A stretch of DNA of 64,000 nucleotides, from NCBI GenBank assembly GCA_964612975.1, contig CAZTGC010000008.1:62001-126000 (forward strand). Reading direction: 5' to 3'. Positions 44,916 through 53,930 of this stretch are shown one piece after another. A program made the position numbers and the translations under genes. The number at the start of each line of letters is the position of its first letter. Positions within the stretch are counted from its first letter, which is position 1. Source of the DNA: NZ13-RE01 sp964612975. Its GTDB lineage: Bacteria > Dictyoglomota > Dictyoglomia > Dictyoglomales > Dictyoglomaceae. Below the pieces are notes generated by a model. That model was not told the origin of the DNA and did no database searches. It saw only the letters and a list, made by a program, of their open reading frames with translations.

Positions 44916-46307
44916 GTGATTTCGCGGGAAAGGATTCATTTTATTGGTATTGCTGGTACAGGTATGAGTGCCTTGGCATATATCTTATCAGAAAAGGGAT
45001 ATAAAGTTTCTGGTTCCGATTTACAAGAAAACTTGTCTACAATAAGGCTTAGATCTAAGGGGGTAAAAATTTACTTTGGGCATAAGGCGGAACAAATTGA
45101 AGATGCTCAAGTAGTTGTAGTTTCTTCTGCAATTCCTGAGGATAATGAGGAACTTTTAGCAGCTCAGCAAAGGAATATTCCTATTTTACAAAGGGGGGAA
45201 TTATTGGCTTTATTAACAAAGGAGAAAAAATCTATTATAGTTTCTGGCGCCCATGGAAAAACGACAACTACCTCTATGGTTGCTATTGTTTTAGAAAAAA
45301 ATAATTTAGATCCTACAGTTTTAGTGGGAGGAGAGGTGGAGGATATTGGGGGAAATGCAAAATTAGGAATTGGAGATTATTTAGTAGCAGAAGCAGATGA
45401 AAGTGATGGCTCTATGTTGAGGCTTTTTCCTTATTTTCTAATAGTTACAAATATTGATAAGGAACATTTAGACTATTATGGAAATATAGAAAAAATTAAA
45501 GAGGCTTTTCTTACTCTGATAAATAAAGTTCCAAAAGATGGTTACATAATTTTAGGAAAAGAAAGTTTATATGTTAAAGAACTATTACCAAAAATAAAAA
45601 ATAATTATTTCACTTATGGAATTGAAAAGGACAATGACTTTTATCCAGAAAATATAAATTTAAATTTTAACGGTTCAGAATTTGATGTTTTTTTAAAAGG
45701 GAAAAGGTTAGGAAGAGTAAAATTGAATGTTCCTGGTATTCATAATATTTGTAATGCTCTCTCTGCCATAGCTGTTTCTAAAATTTTAGATCTTGACATA
45801 TCTAAAAGTATACAAGCCTTAGAGGGGTTTAAAGGGGTTCAAAGAAGAATACAGTTAAAGGGAAAAATCCAGAATATTACTATTTTTGATGATTATGGGC
45901 ATCATCCCACTGAGATTACAGCAACTTTAAAGACCTTAAGACTTTATAATAGAAGATTAGTTGTTGCTTTTCAACCCCATAGATATACTCGTACTTATTT
46001 TTTAACAGAAGAACTAGCAAATTCATTAAGAGAGGCAGATGTGATAATAATTACTGAGATTTATTCAGCTGGTGAAAAACCTATCTTTCAAATATCTGGC
46101 AGAAATATTTATAATATCTTAAAAGAAAAGGAGCCTCAAAAGGAAATATATTTTTGCGAGAACCTGACCGATGTTGCTAAAAAGGCACATGAGATTTTAA
46201 AGGATGGGGATATTTTTCTTACCCTTGGAGCAGGAAATATTTGGAAGGTTGGAGAAGCCTTATTAACTTATAAGATGCAAGGAGATAAAAGTGATTATTC
46301 CCATTAA
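44916..46307 (+). CDS. murC: UDP-MurNAc:L-alanine ligase
   Basis: First amino acid ligase of the stem peptide. 463 residues: IHFIGIAGTGMSALAYIL (the MurC N-terminal signature), VVSSAIPEDNEEL, VSGAHGKTTTTSM (ATP loop), EADESDGSMLRL, FDDYGHHPTEITATL, AFQPHRYTRTYFL. Starts at GTG 44916 after AGGGAGGA. Overlaps murB by 17 nt. Confidence 0.97.
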   Translation: MISRERIHFIGIAGTGMSALAYILSEKGYKVSGSDLQENLSTIRLRSKGVKIYFGHKAEQIEDAQVVVVSSAIPEDNEELLAAQQRNIPILQRGELLALLTKEKKSIIVSGAHGKTTTTSMVAIVLEKNNLDPTVLVGGEVEDIGGNAKLGIGDYLVAEADESDGSMLRLFPYFLIVTNIDKEHLDYYGNIEKIKEAFLTLINKVPKDGYIILGKESLYVKELLPKIKNNYFTYGIEKDNDFYPENINLNFNGSEFDVFLKGKRLGRVKLNVPGIHNICNALSAIAVSKILDLDISKSIQALEGFKGVQRRIQLKGKIQNITIFDDYGHHPTEITATLKTLRLYNRRLVVAFQPHRYTRTYFLTEELANSLREADVIIITEIYSAGEKPIFQISGRNIYNILKEKEPQKEIYFCENLTDVAKKAHEILKDGDIFLTLGAGNIWKVGEALLTYKMQGDKSDYSH

Positions 46308-47175
46308 ATCAAAATTTACAGGAAAGATTTTTAAGGATAAATGTTTAGCTTCGTATACTACTTTTAAAATAGGAGGAAAAGTAGATTACTTAGTTCTTCC
46401 CTCTACTTGGGATGATGTTTTTTTTGTTTTGGAATGGGTAAAAAAAGAGAATATTCCCTTTAAGATAATGGGGCAGGGAAGTAATATATTGGTATCCGAT
46501 GAGGGAATATCAGGAGTTGTTATTAAGATAAATCGTAATTTAGGAGAAATAAAAAGAATCTCTGAGAAATTTTTGGAAGTAGAAGCAGGATGTCTAATAT
46601 CGGAACTTTTATCTTTTTTAATGAAGAATAATTTAGGAGGACTTGAGTTTTTAGCAGGTATACCTGGAAATATAGGGGGATCGGTTTTTGGAAATTCAGG
46701 TGCTTTTGAAAGTTCCATCGGGGAATTTATTGAGAAGGTAGAAATTATAGATGAGAATTTGAATATAAAAAATTTAGAAAAATCTGATCTTTCTTTTAAT
46801 TATCGATCGTCAAATATTAAAGTAGGGTCCATCATAAAATCTGTAATAATTAGAGTAAAAGAGCAAGAAAGAGATAAGTCTTATAACCTGATATTAAACT
46901 ATCTTAAGAAAAGACAAAAAAATATTCCTAAGCTTCCCTCTGCAGGAAGCATATTTAAAAATCCTCCTAATTACAGTGCTGGTTATTTATTAGATAAGGT
47001 AGGAATGAAAGGAGTAAGAATGGGAAATGTTATGGTTTCTTATAAACATGCAAATATCATAGTAAATTTAGGTAGCGGAAAAGCAGAGGAAGTAAAAGAA
47101 TTAATAAGAATTATGAAAGAAAAGGTAAAAAATTATTTTGGTGTAAATTTGGAATTAGAGATAAAAATTTGGTAA
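46291..47175 (+). CDS. murB: UDP-N-acetylenolpyruvoylglucosamine reductase
   Basis: FAD-dependent enzyme that completes UDP-MurNAc. 294 residues of the short, type II MurB: YTTFKIGGKVDYL, GQGSNILVSDEGISGVVI (FAD loop), GIPGNIGGSVFGNSGAF, FNYRSSN, PSAGSIFKNPP with the catalytic Ser, and late KGVRMGNVMVSYKHANIIVN. GTG start with CAAGGAGAT upstream, inside murC. The place after murC is common in Firmicutes and Thermotogae-like clusters. Confidence 0.96.
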   Translation: MIIPIKSKFTGKIFKDKCLASYTTFKIGGKVDYLVLPSTWDDVFFVLEWVKKENIPFKIMGQGSNILVSDEGISGVVIKINRNLGEIKRISEKFLEVEAGCLISELLSFLMKNNLGGLEFLAGIPGNIGGSVFGNSGAFESSIGEFIEKVEIIDENLNIKNLEKSDLSFNYRSSNIKVGSIIKSVIIRVKEQERDKSYNLILNYLKKRQKNIPKLPSAGSIFKNPPNYSAGYLLDKVGMKGVRMGNVMVSYKHANIIVNLGSGKAEEVKELIRIMKEKVKNYFGVNLELEIKIW

Positions 47176-47180
47176 TAAAA

Positions 47181-47774
47181 ATGAAAAGATTTTTTTTCCT
47201 TAGTCTATTTATAATTATAGTCTCAATGGGGTTTATATTAAGAATTGAAGTTGAGCCTTTTAATAAAGATTTATTTCTTCTTTTAAAAGAGAATTTTTAT
47301 AGAAAATTCTATATTTTTTGCAGTTTTTCGAAACTTTATAAAGATCTGAGAGAAAGGAGTATTTTAATTAGAAAAATAAGTTTTTATCCTTGGACTTTAT
47401 ATTTTTCTTGGGAAGAGGAATATACTTTAATAAAAATTCAAAATGGAAATAAAAATATATTTGTTAATCAAAAGGGAGAGGTAATGTTAAATTATAGACC
47501 TAAAAATAATACTGTTAAAGTTAATAACAGTGTCAAAAAACCATTGAGGGAAGTTATCAATTTAGTCGATACTCTATTGAAAAAAGATATAGATATTAGA
47601 GAAATTATATTAAATTTAAGATTTTTTGAGATAAAAACTTCTTCAAGCTCTATCCTTATGAGTTATGATAATATTGAAGAAAAAATGAGAATTTTCAAAC
47701 ATATATCATCAATTATTTCGGATAAAAATTATTTTATAGATATGAGATTTAAGGTACCTACCATTAAGAGATAA
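47181..47774 (+). CDS. ftsQ: Divergent FtsQ/DivIB-like division protein
   Basis: About 197 residues with a short N-terminus, one membrane helix (about 3-20) and an extracytoplasmic beta-rich region. It lies between murB and ftsA, the standard ftsQ site. The C-terminal YFIDMRFKVPTIKR matches the end of FtsQ (D-R-F and a final basic residue). A recognisable POTRA domain is not obvious, although ILIRKISFYPWTLYFSW could be its core. FtsQ recruits FtsL and FtsW/FtsI. Start uncertain: ATG 47181 or TTG 47169, neither with a good ribosome site. Confidence 0.72.
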   Translation: MKRFFFLSLFIIIVSMGFILRIEVEPFNKDLFLLLKENFYRKFYIFCSFSKLYKDLRERSILIRKISFYPWTLYFSWEEEYTLIKIQNGNKNIFVNQKGEVMLNYRPKNNTVKVNNSVKKPLREVINLVDTLLKKDIDIREIILNLRFFEIKTSSSSILMSYDNIEEKMRIFKHISSIISDKNYFIDMRFKVPTIKR

Positions 47775-47776
47775 AT

Positions 47777-48997
47777 ATGTCAGAAATTCTTGTGGGAATA
47801 GATTTGGGTTCTACTAAGATTGCAGCTCTGGCAGGAAGAATTGAGGGGGAGAGAATAGAAATATTAGGCTTTTCTTTAGTTCCTTCTCAAGGGATAAAGT
47901 ATGGTAATATAGTAGACATTGTTGGGGCCAGCAATTCTATTGCTGAGGCCATGAAGAGAATAGAAAAGATGATTGGAACAAAATTAGAACAAAAGGTTAT
48001 CGTAGGAATCGGAAATGAGCAGATAATGATTACTCCAAGTAAAGGGATGGTAATTATGAAAAATAGAGACCAAGAAATAAATTCTCAAGATGTGGAGAGG
48101 GCAATAGAAGCAGCAAAGATAATTCCTCTTCCACCAAATAGAGAAATAATTTATATTATTAAAAGAGAATTCCATGTTGATGGACAAAATAATATAGAAA
48201 ATCCTATAGGTTTGGTGGGGACACGTTTGGAAGCAGATATTTTGTTAGTTTCATATGATAATAGCCAACTAAAAAATATTAAAAATGCCTTTGAAAGAGC
48301 AAATTTAGAAGTGGAAGGTTTTGTTCCAAAGGAAATTGCAGCTTCTGAAGCAGTTTTAAGCTCTCAAGAAAAAAAATTAGGGGTTGCTTTAGTGGATATA
48401 GGTGGAGATTTAACAACTTTAGCAATATATCAAGATGGCTATGTTCTTTCCACAGGAGTTTTAAGGTTAGGAGGAGAAAAAATTACAAGGGATTTAGCAG
48501 TTGGACTAAGAATTAAAACTGAAGAGGCGGAGAAAGTAAAAAAAACAATAGGAACATTGAAGAAAGACAAAGAAGAAGTCTTAGAAGTAATCTCTCTCCA
48601 GGAGAAAAAAATAAAAATATCTTCCTCCCAAGTTAGAGAATTTCTTCAGCCAAGAGTTGAAGAAATATTAGAATTTATTGAAAAAAAGTTAAGAGATCTT
48701 AATTATCCTTTAGAGCTTATCCCAGGCGGATTAGTTGTCACGGGAGGAACATCTCTTTTAGATGGTTTTGTAGAATTTGCTTCTGATTATTTAAAAATAC
48801 CAGTAAGGAGAGGATTTCCTATAGAACTATTAAAATACTTACCAGAGAAAGATGCATACTTCTATTCTGTTGCAATAGGAATTTTGTTAAGAGTAAAGGA
48901 GGATAAGCTTAATTTAAAGGAGAAACATCCTGTTATAAAATCTTTAAGGGAGAAAATTAAAAAGATTTTTAAACCCTTTAAAGAAATGTATATCTAA
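47777..48997 (+). CDS. ftsA: Cell division protein FtsA
   Basis: Actin-like protein tethering the FtsZ ring to the membrane. 406 residues with VGIDLGSTKIAALAG (phosphate 1), the 1C SHS2 region, ALVDIGGDLTTLAIY (phosphate 2), VVTGGTSLLDGF (adenosine), and a C-terminal amphipathic stretch LREKIKKIFKPFKEMYI for membrane contact. Two bases after the ftsQ-like gene and upstream of ftsZ. Confidence 0.96.
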   Translation: MSEILVGIDLGSTKIAALAGRIEGERIEILGFSLVPSQGIKYGNIVDIVGASNSIAEAMKRIEKMIGTKLEQKVIVGIGNEQIMITPSKGMVIMKNRDQEINSQDVERAIEAAKIIPLPPNREIIYIIKREFHVDGQNNIENPIGLVGTRLEADILLVSYDNSQLKNIKNAFERANLEVEGFVPKEIAASEAVLSSQEKKLGVALVDIGGDLTTLAIYQDGYVLSTGVLRLGGEKITRDLAVGLRIKTEEAEKVKKTIGTLKKDKEEVLEVISLQEKKIKISSSQVREFLQPRVEEILEFIEKKLRDLNYPLELIPGGLVVTGGTSLLDGFVEFASDYLKIPVRRGFPIELLKYLPEKDAYFYSVAIGILLRVKEDKLNLKEKHPVIKSLREKIKKIFKPFKEMYI

Positions 48998-49019
48998 AAA
49001 ATAGAAAGGGGTGAATCTC

Positions 49020-50096
49020 TTGTTACCTCAAAGATTTTTAAATGAGGAGAAAGAGGTTAGAAGGGAAGTAATTAAAGTAGTAGGAGTTGGTGGGGCAGGA
49101 GGAAATGCAGTAAATAGAATGATTGAAGTTGGAGTTCAGGGTGCAGAGTTTATTGCTATTAATACAGATTTAAAAATATTAGAATTAAATAAAGCTCAAA
49201 TAAAGATTCAAATTGGAGCAAACTTAACTCAGGGATTAGGGGCAGGTGGAGATCCCAAAATAGGAGAAAAATCTGCTTTGGAAAGTGAAGATATAGTAAG
49301 GGACTATCTTCAAAATTCTGATTTGATCTTTATAACTGCAGGAATGGGTGGAGGAACAGGGACAGGTGCATCCCCTGTTATTGCAGAAATTGCAAGAAGC
49401 TGTGCAAAGTTAGTCGTTGCTGTAGTAACTCTTCCTTTTAGTTTTGAGGGAAGAAAGAAAAGAGCTACCGCTATAGAAGGTATAGAGAAATTGAGAGAAA
49501 AAGTTGACTCTATAATTTTGATTAATAATGATAAACTCCTCCAAATTTCCGATAAAACAACTTCTTTCAATGATGCATTCAAAATGGCAGATGAAGTGTT
49601 AAAACAGGCTATTCAAAGTGTAACAGAGATAATAAATGTGCCTGGATTAATAAATATAGATTTTCAAGACTTGTATAGAATTATGTCAAAGGCAGGATCT
49701 GCATATTTAGGTATTGGGGTAGGAAAGGGAGAAAATAGAGCTAAAGAAGCCACTAAGATGGCTTTACAAAGTCCTATTCTTGATGTTTCTATTACAGGTG
49801 CAAGGGGAATTGTCTTTAATGTGACTGGGGGAAATGATCTTACCCTTTCCGAAGTATCTGAAATATCTGAGATGATAGTCCAAAATGCTGATCCTGAGGC
49901 AGATGTTAAGTTTGGAGCGGTAATAGATGAATCTATGGAGGGTATGATTAAACTAACTTTAGTGGCTACTGGTTTTGATCAAAAAGATCTTTATAAAGAA
50001 GGTTCCTATGGGGAAAAGAGAGAAATTTATAACTATGATATTCCTGAAAATGATATAGAAATTCCTGCTTTTTTGAGAAGAAAGCGTCAAATATAA
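49020..50096 (+). CDS. ftsZ: Cell division protein FtsZ
   Basis: Tubulin-like GTPase that forms the division ring. IKVVGVGGAGGNAVNRMIE (nucleotide loop), INTDLKIL, LGAGGDPKIGEKSA, the tubulin signature GMGGGTGTGASPVIAEIA, and the synergy loop NIDFQDLYRIM are all intact. The C-terminus ends in NDIEIPAFLRRKRQI, the conserved tail that binds FtsA. I place the start at TTG 49020, 5 nt after the strong AAAGGGGTGA site; GTG 49011 lies within that site. 358 residues. Confidence 0.97.
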   Translation: MLPQRFLNEEKEVRREVIKVVGVGGAGGNAVNRMIEVGVQGAEFIAINTDLKILELNKAQIKIQIGANLTQGLGAGGDPKIGEKSALESEDIVRDYLQNSDLIFITAGMGGGTGTGASPVIAEIARSCAKLVVAVVTLPFSFEGRKKRATAIEGIEKLREKVDSIILINNDKLLQISDKTTSFNDAFKMADEVLKQAIQSVTEIINVPGLINIDFQDLYRIMSKAGSAYLGIGVGKGENRAKEATKMALQSPILDVSITGARGIVFNVTGGNDLTLSEVSEISEMIVQNADPEADVKFGAVIDESMEGMIKLTLVATGFDQKDLYKEGSYGEKREIYNYDIPENDIEIPAFLRRKRQI

Positions 50097-50100
50097 TAAA

Positions 50101-51774
50101 TTGGATTGGAAATTTAAGAAAAAGATTAAAGATCTTTTAGAAAGGGAAAGGGGGTATAAGCTTTTAAAAAGAGGCGGAGACGTAAATATTTTACTTATTT
50201 TTCCCAATAAATATTCTTTATCATTAAGTAATTTAGGCTATCTTACTATATATAAGCTTTTTAATGATCAATCAGGAATTTTATGCGAGAGAGCTTTTAT
50301 TCCTGATACTTTTCTAGAAAATTCTGATTTCCCCCTTTATTCAATAGAAACTCAAAGATCAGGAAAAGAATTTGATGTTTGGGCTTTTTCCATAAGCTTT
50401 GAATTAGACTATTTTAACGTAATAAAAATATTGGAAGGACAAAATATTCCCTTTTTTTCAAAAGACAGAACAGAAGAATATCCTCTAATTATTTCTGGGG
50501 GGATAGCGGTAAGTTCAAATCCTGAACCTATGGCAGATATTTTTGATTTAATATTTATAGGAGAAGGGGAAATATTTATTAAGAAGTTTTCAGAAATACT
50601 TATAAACAAGAAGATATTTGGCTGGAGTAAAAAGAAATTTTTAGAGGAGAGTTCAGAGTTAAAGGGAGTTTATATTCCACAATTTTCCACTCCAGTTTAT
50701 GAGGAAGATAATAAGATCTTAGGTTATAACTCTTTCCAAAAATTACCAATAAGAAAGGAAATTAATTTAAACTTCTCAGAAGATCTTATTTTTTCCCCTT
50801 TAATTAGTCCTCTTTCTTTTTTTTCTAATATGGTCCTTTTGGAAGGAATTAGAGGATGTATACATCAATGTAGATTTTGTCTTGCAGGATATTTTTATAG
50901 ACCACCAAGAATGTCAAATTTAGAAACTGCAATTTTAGAGATTTATAGGAATTTTACCTCAAATATTAGAATTGGTTTAATATTACCCTCCATCGATAAA
51001 TCTTTCTCTTGGAAAAAGATAAAAGAAATTGTTAAGGAGAATGAAATTCTATTTTCTTTTTCTTCTTTAAGATTAGATCAGATTGATGAGGAAATATTAG
51101 ACATTCTATTTCGATCAAAACAAAGAACATTAACTATTGCTCCAGAAGTAGGAACTGATAGATTAAGAAGAGTGATAAATAAAAATTTCACTAATGATGA
51201 TATATTAAGATTTGTTCATAAAATCCAATCTTTTCCATTTGATAATCTTAAACTATATTTTATGTGTGGATTGCCTACTGAAACTCAGGAAGATATTGAG
51301 GGAATAGTAATATTAGCAAAAGAAATAAAAGATATTTTAAGGAAGAAAAATATTTCTTTGAGTTTATCCCCTTTTGTACCCAAACCCCATACACCCTTTC
51401 AATGGGAAAAAATGTTTAATGAAGAATATTTTGAAAGTCAATTAAAATACATAACAAAAAGTCTTAACAAATATGTCGCGATTCAAAAAGAAGATATCTA
51501 TTTAAGTATGCTGCAGGGACTTCTAAGTAGAGGAGATAGAAGAATAAATAAAATTCTTAGGCATAGGATTCCCTTAAAGAGATTAGCCAAGGAGCTGAAT
51601 TGGGAGAAGGAATTCTTCCTTTTTAGAAAGAGAGAAAAATATGAGTTTTTCCCATGGGATATAATAGATATAGGGGTTAAAAAAGAATATTTATGGAAAG
51701 AATTAGAAAATGCATATCAAGGGAAAATTACCAATTCCTGCTTTAAAGGATGTAAAATTTGTGGGGTATGCTAA
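50101..51774 (+). CDS. Radical SAM protein, paralogue of the DUF2344-linked enzyme
   Basis: A 557-residue radical SAM protein of the TIGR03960-like group. An N-terminal B12-binding-like region (NILLIFPNKYSLSLSNLGYLTIYKLF) precedes the [4Fe-4S] motif CIHQCRFC and a TIM-barrel with IAPEVGTDRLRRVINK; SPFVPKPHTPFQWEK and SRGDRRINKIL follow, and CFKGCKICGVC at the C-terminus may bind another cluster or zinc. It is clearly paralogous to the protein at 57276-59045 but has no DUF2344 partner beside it. Substrate unknown. Starts at TTG 50101, 4 nt after ftsZ; ribosome site weak. Confidence 0.88.
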   Translation: MDWKFKKKIKDLLERERGYKLLKRGGDVNILLIFPNKYSLSLSNLGYLTIYKLFNDQSGILCERAFIPDTFLENSDFPLYSIETQRSGKEFDVWAFSISFELDYFNVIKILEGQNIPFFSKDRTEEYPLIISGGIAVSSNPEPMADIFDLIFIGEGEIFIKKFSEILINKKIFGWSKKKFLEESSELKGVYIPQFSTPVYEEDNKILGYNSFQKLPIRKEINLNFSEDLIFSPLISPLSFFSNMVLLEGIRGCIHQCRFCLAGYFYRPPRMSNLETAILEIYRNFTSNIRIGLILPSIDKSFSWKKIKEIVKENEILFSFSSLRLDQIDEEILDILFRSKQRTLTIAPEVGTDRLRRVINKNFTNDDILRFVHKIQSFPFDNLKLYFMCGLPTETQEDIEGIVILAKEIKDILRKKNISLSLSPFVPKPHTPFQWEKMFNEEYFESQLKYITKSLNKYVAIQKEDIYLSMLQGLLSRGDRRINKILRHRIPLKRLAKELNWEKEFFLFRKREKYEFFPWDIIDIGVKKEYLWKELENAYQGKITNSCFKGCKICGVC

Positions 51775-52493
51775 GATGTGGATATTGGACATCTAAAATT
51801 TTGAATGATTTTCCAGAAATATCTCATGGTTTTGTTTCTGGTCCCTTTTCCTTTGATTTTTCTATTAATCTGAAGAATCTTAAGGCAATTTATTATTTAT
51901 ATAGGCATACAAACATCTACTTTAAAGATTGGGTGATAGCAGGTCAAGTCCATGGCGATAATTTTAGTTATGTAGAAAAGGATAAGAATATATTTCTACC
52001 AAAGATTATGAAAAAAATCGATGCTTTATTAACTTCTGAAAAGAGAAGAATGATAGTAATGTTTTTTGCTGATTGTTTTCCTGTTTATATTTTTATTCCT
52101 AAAATACCTTTAGTGGGCTTAATTCATGTTGGTTGGAGAGGAGCAATAAAGAAGCTTCCCTTAAAGATCTTAAAAGAAATATTTAATACTTATAAAATAT
52201 CTCCTGACGAAATATTTTTAGCAGTAGGCCCTGGAATTCAGAGGTGTTGCTTTCAAGTTGATAATAACTTTATTGAGTATTTAGATAATCAAAGTTTAAA
52301 TTACTTAGAAAAGAGAAAAGAGAATTTTTATTTCGATATAATGAGATTTATAATTTCTCAGATTTTAGTCTTTGACATACCAGATGAAAACTTGGAGTAT
52401 TCACAGATCTGTACAAAATGTAATTTAAATTTTCATTCTTTTAGAAGAGATAAAACAAGGAAAAGGAATATTGGTTTTATATATATAAAATAA
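51759..52493 (+). CDS. pgeF: Peptidoglycan editing factor/purine nucleoside phosphorylase (YfiH/LACC1 family)
   Basis: A 244-residue member of the multicopper-oxidase-like laccase-domain family. Signatures: GQVHGDNFSYV, FFADCFPVYIF, IHVGWRGAIKKLPLKILK with the metal-binding His, AVGPGIQRCCFQV and CTKCNLNFHSFRRDK. Members act as purine nucleoside phosphorylases or adenosine deaminases, and in E. coli correct misplaced residues in peptidoglycan precursors. The place downstream of the wall cluster and before yggS is common. Starts at TTG 51759 (AAAGGA 8 nt upstream) or ATG 51768. Confidence 0.92.
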   Translation: MWGMLRCGYWTSKILNDFPEISHGFVSGPFSFDFSINLKNLKAIYYLYRHTNIYFKDWVIAGQVHGDNFSYVEKDKNIFLPKIMKKIDALLTSEKRRMIVMFFADCFPVYIFIPKIPLVGLIHVGWRGAIKKLPLKILKEIFNTYKISPDEIFLAVGPGIQRCCFQVDNNFIEYLDNQSLNYLEKRKENFYFDIMRFIISQILVFDIPDENLEYSQICTKCNLNFHSFRRDKTRKRNIGFIYIK

Positions 52494-52498
52494 TAATC

Positions 52499-52527
52499 TT
52501 TCATTTTAGGAGTAAAAGTTGTAAAAT
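52499..52527 (+). promoter_or_regulatory. Candidate yggS promoter
   Basis: TTTCAT (52499-52504) and TAAAAT (52522-52527) are spaced by 17 nt. The predicted start near 52534 leaves only about 5 nt before the ATG at 52539, so a near-leaderless message is implied. Confidence 0.3.
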
Positions 52528-52538
52528 CTGAGAGAATA

Positions 52539-53249
52539 ATGAAAGAAGATTTAAGTTATATCCGAGAAAACTGGGAAAGGGTAAGAGAAAAGATAGAAGA
52601 AATAGCTTCTCGTGTAGGAAGAGATGCTAAAAAGATAAAAGTAGTTGCAGTGGCAAAGGGAGTATCTTCTTCTTATATTGAAGAGGCCTTTTTCTCTGGA
52701 ATAAGAATAATTGGAGAAAGCAGAATTCAAGAGGCAGAACGTAAGATTAAGGAAATTTCAAATCTTCCCATAGAATGGCATATGGTAGGACATCTTCAAA
52801 CTAATAAAGTTAAAAAGGCTGTAAAATTATTTTCATTAATTCATTCCTTAGATAGGTTTTCTTTGGCTTACGAATTGAATAAAGAAGGAGAAAAGTTAGG
52901 AAAAAAAATTAAGGTTTTAATTCAATTCAATACTTCAGGAGAATCTTCAAAATTGGGGTTCAAAGAGGACGAATTTTTTAGAAATTTAGATATCATTATG
53001 GATTTAAAGTATATTGATATTTCAGGTCTTATGACTATAGGACCCTTAACTACAGATAAAAATTTAATAAGATTAGCTTTTAAAAAATTGTACAAACTTA
53101 GAGAAAAACTTATAAGAGAAACTAAATGGGAATTGCCTTATCTTTCTATGGGAATGTCTGAAGATTTTCCTATTGCAATAGAGGAGGGAGCAAACCTTTT
53201 AAGATTAGGGAGAATAATATTTTTAAAAGATTTTGAGGTGAGAGTATGA
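52539..53249 (+). CDS. yggS: Pyridoxal phosphate homeostasis protein (YggS/PLPBP)
   Basis: A 236-residue PLP-binding TIM-barrel protein controlling free pyridoxal phosphate. VVAVAKGVSS carries the PLP lysine, followed by GESRIQEAERK, WHMVGHLQTNKVKKAV, SLDRFSLAYELN, FNTSGESSKLGF, ISGLMTIGPL and LSMGMSEDFPIAIEEGANLLRLG. Often sits in the ylm cluster next to ftsZ in Gram-positive bacteria, as here. ATGA overlap with the response regulator gene. Confidence 0.95.
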   Translation: MKEDLSYIRENWERVREKIEEIASRVGRDAKKIKVVAVAKGVSSSYIEEAFFSGIRIIGESRIQEAERKIKEISNLPIEWHMVGHLQTNKVKKAVKLFSLIHSLDRFSLAYELNKEGEKLGKKIKVLIQFNTSGESSKLGFKEDEFFRNLDIIMDLKYIDISGLMTIGPLTTDKNLIRLAFKKLYKLREKLIRETKWELPYLSMGMSEDFPIAIEEGANLLRLGRIIFLKDFEVRV

Positions 53250-53929
53250 AAAAAATTCTTTTGGTTGAAGATGATAAAGGAATTGTTAATTCTCTCTTTT
53301 TGCTTCTTACAAAAGAAGGCTATAAGGTTGAAACTGCATATAGTGGTATAGAAGCTTTAGAAAAATTTAAATCTTTTAGCCCTGATTTAATCCTTTTAGA
53401 TCTTCTTCTTCCTGAGAAAGATGGTTGGGAAGTATGCAAAGAGATAAGAAAAGTAAGTAATGTACCTATAATTATGTTAACTGCAAAAGATCAAGAATTA
53501 GACAAAGTCATAGGATTAAAATTAGGGGCAGATGATTATATAACAAAACCTTTTGGGGCAAAGGAATTGTTGGCGAGAATTGAAGCTGTTCTAAGAAGAA
53601 CTCAGTCTAATTTTATAAAGGATAAAAAAATAACAATTCCTCCCTTTGAAATGGATCTAAATAGAAGAATAGTAAAAGTTAAAGGAAGGGAAGTGAATCT
53701 CTCCTATAGAGAATTTGAAATCTTGAGATTATTTCTATTATCTCCTGGCGTTGTATTAACAAGAGAAAATATAATAAGACAAATTTGGGGAGAAAATTTT
53801 TGGGGTGAACCAAGAACAGTAGATGTTTATATAAGATGGTTAAGGGAAAAAGTCGAAGAAAATCCAAGTCATCCTAAATATATAATAACTGTTAGAAATT
53901 TAGGGTATAAATTCCAAGGGGGGACCTAA
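53246..53929 (+). CDS. OmpR/PhoB-family response regulator
   Basis: A 227-residue two-component regulator. Receiver domain (1-120) with acidic pocket EDD (8-10), phospho-acceptor Asp52 in LILLDLLLPEKDGW, Thr79 and Lys101. The C-terminal winged helix has VNLSYREFEILRLFLLSPGVVLTRENIIRQIWG and RTVDVYIRWLREKVEENPSHPKYIITVRNLGYKF. The close linkage to a soluble histidine kinase suggests a cognate pair. Target genes are unknown; none of the neighbours shows an obvious direct-repeat binding site. Confidence 0.95.
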   Translation: MKKILLVEDDKGIVNSLFLLLTKEGYKVETAYSGIEALEKFKSFSPDLILLDLLLPEKDGWEVCKEIRKVSNVPIIMLTAKDQELDKVIGLKLGADDYITKPFGAKELLARIEAVLRRTQSNFIKDKKITIPPFEMDLNRRIVKVKGREVNLSYREFEILRLFLLSPGVVLTRENIIRQIWGENFWGEPRTVDVYIRWLREKVEENPSHPKYIITVRNLGYKFQGGT

Positions 53930-53930
53930 T

